From Bacillota bacterium (lineage in GTDB: Bacteria; Bacillota; Clostridia; Peptostreptococcales; Natronincolaceae): a DNA stretch of 6,880 nt. Positions 5,135 to 6,880 of the stretch are shown here, piece after piece. The notes beneath the pieces were generated by a model. The model ran no database searches. It was not told the origin of the DNA and was given only the letters and a program-made list of their open reading frames with translations. The stretch is from positions 1-6,880 of the forward strand of contig JAEWHG010000009.1 of NCBI GenBank assembly GCA_023387935.1. Direction: 5' to 3'. The stretch's first letter is position 1. Every line of letters begins with the position of its first letter. A program made the translations under genes and the position numbers.

Positions 5135-6442
5135 ATGCAAAGTTTAATTGAGTATGCAAAAGATGGTAAATTAAAAAGAGTGTTTAAACTACGTGATGAT
5201 AGAAGTGTAACTAACAGTTGCAAGTATATGGTTGTGTTGTTTTATGCTATTTTCATATTGATTTCTGGATTTTATTTTGATAGCATGACGGAAATTATAA
5301 ATGGAATGAAGAGGATCGTTGTTTCTCCGAGCATATTGGTTTCAGATTATATAGCTATAGGAAACATAGGATCAACTTTAGTTAATGCAGGAATTTTAAT
5401 GATTATATCAATAATTATTGCTAAAATAAATAATGCGGAAATGAATGGGCCTATTATAGCAGCAGTTGTTACTGTTGGAGGATTTGCTTTCTTAGGTAAG
5501 AATATATACAATATAGGATCTATAATTTTGGGAGTATATTTGTATACATTAGTAAGGAAAGAGAAATTTAGCAAATATATTTTAGTAGCTTTATTTGGGA
5601 CAGCCCTAGGCCCTATGGTTAGTCAAATTAGTTTTGGATTAGAACTACCTATTATATACGGGATTGTTTTAGGAAATCTATTTGGGATTATGGCAGGATT
5701 TATAATGCCTCCGTTGGCATCTCATTTTAGCAAGTTTCATCAAGGGTTTAATTTATATAATATGGGTTTTACTGCTGGAATAGTTGGAACGATGTTTATG
5801 TCTTTGCTTAGAGCCTATGGAAAGAATAGTGAATCAATATCAATTTTGAGCAAAGGAAACAACATAATATTTACTATTTATTTATCTATAATATTTATTT
5901 CGATGATTTTAATAGGATATCTTTTTAATGGTAAGAGCTTTGATGGGTATAGAAGCCTTTTGAGTCGTTCGGGTAAATCTGGTACCGATTTTGTTGCGTT
6001 AGATGGATTCGGTATTTCTATGATTAATATGGGTATCGTTGGATTTATAGCTGTAGGATATGTACTGTTAGTTAACGGTGAGTTAAACGGACCTAATATT
6101 GGAGGTGTTCTTACTATAGTAGCTTTTGGAGCTTTTGGTAAGCATCCAAGGAATATTTTGCCCATCTTCTTAGGTGTTTTTTTAGCAAGTGCTACTCAGG
6201 TGTGGGATGTAAATGCTACTGGACCTTTACTGGCTGCTTTATTTGGAACGACATTAGCACCTATTGCAGGAGAATATGGGTGGAAAATTGGAGTAATAGC
6301 TGGATTTATGCATATGATCTTGGTAATGAATACAGGCTATTTGCACGGTGGAATGAATTTATATAACAATGGTTTTGCAGGTGGTATTGTAGCAGCTGTT
6401 TTAGTTACTGTTGTTAATGGAATAATGAAAAAAGAAGAATAA
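5135..6442 (+). CDS. DUF1576 polytopic membrane protein with internal duplication
   Basis: 435 residues, matching the DUF1576 family as I recognise it; its function is unknown. A charged N-terminus (1-28) precedes a membrane segment (31-48), then about 11-13 further hydrophobic segments. Residues about 68-225 and 285-428 look like two copies of one unit. NAEMNGP (100-106) recurs as NGELNGP (314-320), FLGKNIYNIGSIILGVYL (119-136) resembles AFGKHPRNILPIFLGVFL (333-350), LFGTALGP (153-160) recurs as LFGTTLAP (369-376), and FHQGFNLYNMGFTAGIVG (201-218) recurs as LHGGMNLYNNGFAGGIVA (403-420). Paired halves of this kind are usual in channels and transporters, so a transport role is a reasonable inference; the substrate is unknown. 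It is a single-gene unit with its own ribosome binding site and terminator, located just before an rRNA operon. Confidence 0.88.
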   Translation: MQSLIEYAKDGKLKRVFKLRDDRSVTNSCKYMVVLFYAIFILISGFYFDSMTEIINGMKRIVVSPSILVSDYIAIGNIGSTLVNAGILMIISIIIAKINNAEMNGPIIAAVVTVGGFAFLGKNIYNIGSIILGVYLYTLVRKEKFSKYILVALFGTALGPMVSQISFGLELPIIYGIVLGNLFGIMAGFIMPPLASHFSKFHQGFNLYNMGFTAGIVGTMFMSLLRAYGKNSESISILSKGNNIIFTIYLSIIFISMILIGYLFNGKSFDGYRSLLSRSGKSGTDFVALDGFGISMINMGIVGFIAVGYVLLVNGELNGPNIGGVLTIVAFGAFGKHPRNILPIFLGVFLASATQVWDVNATGPLLAALFGTTLAPIAGEYGWKIGVIAGFMHMILVMNTGYLHGGMNLYNNGFAGGIVAAVLVTVVNGIMKKEE

Positions 6443-6490
6443 CATATAAAAAGGCTCATCTTATTGAATAGGATGAGCCTTTTTATATGT
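6442..6490 (+). terminator. Very long rho-independent terminator after the DUF1576 gene
   Basis: A perfect 19-bp stem pairs 6442-6460 with 6472-6490. It can be extended inward by four more pairs (one G-U) to a 3-nt loop. The GC block GGCTCATC is followed on the far arm by TTTTT. It begins on the last base of the stop codon. The complementary A run also makes it a possible terminator on the other strand. Confidence 0.9.
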
Positions 6491-6559
6491 ATTTAGTTAT
6501 TTAAAAAAAGGTTATTAAAAATTTTTAGCTTAAATTTATTTTTAGAGTTAAAATCTATA
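6491..6559 (+). promoter_or_regulatory. AT-rich region upstream of rRNA promoter P1 (probable UP element)
   Basis: Nearly every base is A or T, with A and T tracts such as TTTAAAAAAAG and AAAAATTTTTAG, right up to the first TTGACA. Such tracts upstream of rRNA promoters commonly bind the RNA polymerase alpha subunit. No gene is seen here. Confidence 0.5.
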
Positions 6560-6588
6560 TTGACATAATATAAAAAAAATGTTAAAGT
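6560..6588 (+). promoter_or_regulatory. rRNA operon promoter P1
   Basis: Perfect TTGACA (6560-6565), 17-bp spacer, then TAAAGT (6583-6588; four of six). The predicted first base, seven past the -10, is G6595. Position and strength fit the distal promoter of the rRNA operon that begins at the window edge. Confidence 0.75.
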
Positions 6589-6660
6589 AATTAAGTCCCA
6601 ATAACAATTAATAGTGCAAACGACCTAAGTGTTTGAGGGAAATAGTAATGTTTATAAAAA

Positions 6661-6708
6661 ACATCTAAAAAAACTCTAAAAAAGATGTTGACATAATATT
6701 TTAGATGT
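6661..6708. repeat. 10-bp inverted repeat overlapping rRNA promoter P2
   Basis: ACATCTAAAA (6661-6670) has its exact complement TTTTAGATGT at 6699-6708. The right arm fills most of the spacer between the P2 -35 and -10, and the left arm lies in the upstream activating region. AGATGT also occurs at 6683-6688. Whether it works as DNA or as a hairpin in the P1 transcript is not known. Confidence 0.5.
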
Positions 6709-6716
6709 GATATATT
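6688..6716 (+). promoter_or_regulatory. rRNA operon promoter P2
   Basis: Perfect TTGACA (6688-6693), 17-bp spacer ending in TGA (a TG-type extended -10), then TATATT (6711-6716; five of six). The predicted first base, seven past the -10, is G6723. It shares the 12-mer TTGACATAATAT with P1. It is probably the stronger of the two. Confidence 0.85.
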
Positions 6717-6722
6717 AAATGA

Positions 6723-6741
6723 GTCGCCAAAACACAGCGAC
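6723..6741 (+). other. Small hairpin at the predicted 5' end of the P2 rRNA transcript
   Basis: GTCGC (6723-6727) pairs with GCGAC (6737-6741) around a 9-nt loop, starting at the predicted first base of the P2 transcript. It is the only GC-rich element in the leader. A role in protecting or processing the precursor is a guess. Confidence 0.45.
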
Positions 6742-6755
6742 GAAATTTTAAAGAA

Positions 6756-6768
6756 GGTCTTTGAAAAC
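6756..6768 (+). promoter_or_regulatory. boxA-like antitermination element of the rRNA leader
   Basis: GGTCTTTGAAAAC resembles the TGCTCTTTGAAAA-type boxA found about 100 nt before 16S genes in Firmicutes, where NusB/S10 loads to prevent early termination. The context (GGTCTTTGAAAACTAAACAG upstream of a 16S start) is characteristic of Clostridia. Confidence 0.65.
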
Positions 6769-6803
6769 TAAACAGTATAGATTTAAGCCAGCATAAATTT
6801 TAA

Positions 6804-6823
6804 TCCATTTTTTAAAAAATGGA
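6804..6823. repeat. 20-bp perfect palindrome in the rRNA leader
   Basis: CCATTTTTT followed directly by AAAAAATGG, with one further complementary base on each side, forms a perfect palindrome. As RNA it would fold into a stem with a small A/U loop. It lies about 33 bases before the 16S 5' end. Confidence 0.7.
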
Positions 6824-6827
6824 ACCC

Positions 6828-6842
6828 GCAATTTTAAATTGC
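6828..6842. repeat. Second short palindrome before 16S
   Basis: GCAATTT (6828-6834) and AAATTGC (6836-6842) are exact complements around one central T. It stands five bases after the larger palindrome and 13 bases before the 16S start; together they may form part of the 16S precursor processing region. Confidence 0.6.
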
Positions 6843-6855
6843 AACAAACAATCTT

Positions 6856-6880
6856 TATTTTAAGAGTTTGATCCTGGCTC
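6856..6880 (+). rRNA. 16S ribosomal RNA, first about 25 nt (continues past window)
   Basis: AGAGTTTGATCCTGGCTC (6863-6880) is the universal 5' region of bacterial 16S rRNA, corresponding to E. coli positions 8-25. Counting back places the mature 5' end near 6856; the exact end is uncertain by a few bases. The plus-strand rRNA operon continues outside the window. Confidence 0.95.

Noticed and set aside
5347..6165. Two minus-strand open frames (5347-5574 and 5878-6165)
   Set aside because: Antisense shadows of the DUF1576 gene with no supporting start signals or domain.
5135..6442. Assigning DUF1576 as a urea-type channel because of its NGP and NLYN loops and two-repeat layout
   Set aside because: The resemblance is only impressionistic. 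Without a structure comparison it does not justify a substrate call.
1..6880. CRISPR array, insertion sequence, prophage, toxin-antitoxin or tRNA
   Set aside because: No regularly spaced repeats, transposase or integrase motifs, terminal repeats or tRNA-like cloverleaf were seen on either strand.

Overview
The window reads as a stretch of chromosome from a low-GC Firmicute, most likely a member of the Clostridia. Coding and spacer DNA are strongly AT-rich. Ribosome binding sites match the AGGAGGTGAT anti-Shine-Dalgarno complement closely. The gene set (DUF421 next to DUF4363, DUF1576, a tetrahydrofolate riboswitch in front of folT) and the 16S leader are typical of that class. The genus cannot be fixed from this sequence.

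Layout. (1) 1-599: 3' part of an L,D-transpeptidase with a C-terminal peptidoglycan-binding domain. (2) 684-1940: a CNNM/CBS/CorC-type membrane protein of the hemolysin C / MpfA family. (3) A bidirectional terminator at 1956-1987 separates it from the convergent uppP on the minus strand (2005-2832). (4) A divergent promoter region of about 200 bp leads to a two-gene plus-strand operon, DUF421 (3038-3718) and DUF4363 (3733-4113), closed by a second bidirectional terminator (4115-4152). (5) Convergent to this on the minus strand is a folate ECF transporter S component, folT (4161-4739). Its leader holds a tetrahydrofolate riboswitch (about 4811-4920) and a nested set of repeats able to hide or free the ribosome binding site. 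The leader is driven by a good sigma-A promoter at 4927-4955. (6) 5135-6442 encodes a DUF1576 polytopic membrane protein with a clear internal duplication, followed by a very long terminator hairpin. (7) 6491-6880 is the promoter and leader region of an rRNA operon: two TTGACA promoters, a boxA-like element, two palindromes, and the first about 25 nt of 16S rRNA at the window edge.

The genes are mostly separate transcription units of envelope and membrane function: wall cross-linking, lipid carrier recycling, cation export, vitamin uptake, and three uncharacterised membrane families. No mobile element, CRISPR array, tRNA or phage gene was seen. The parts with most unexplained biology are the three DUF membrane proteins. 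The parts with most readable regulation are the folT leader and the rRNA operon leader. I found no evidence of a wholly new multi-gene system.
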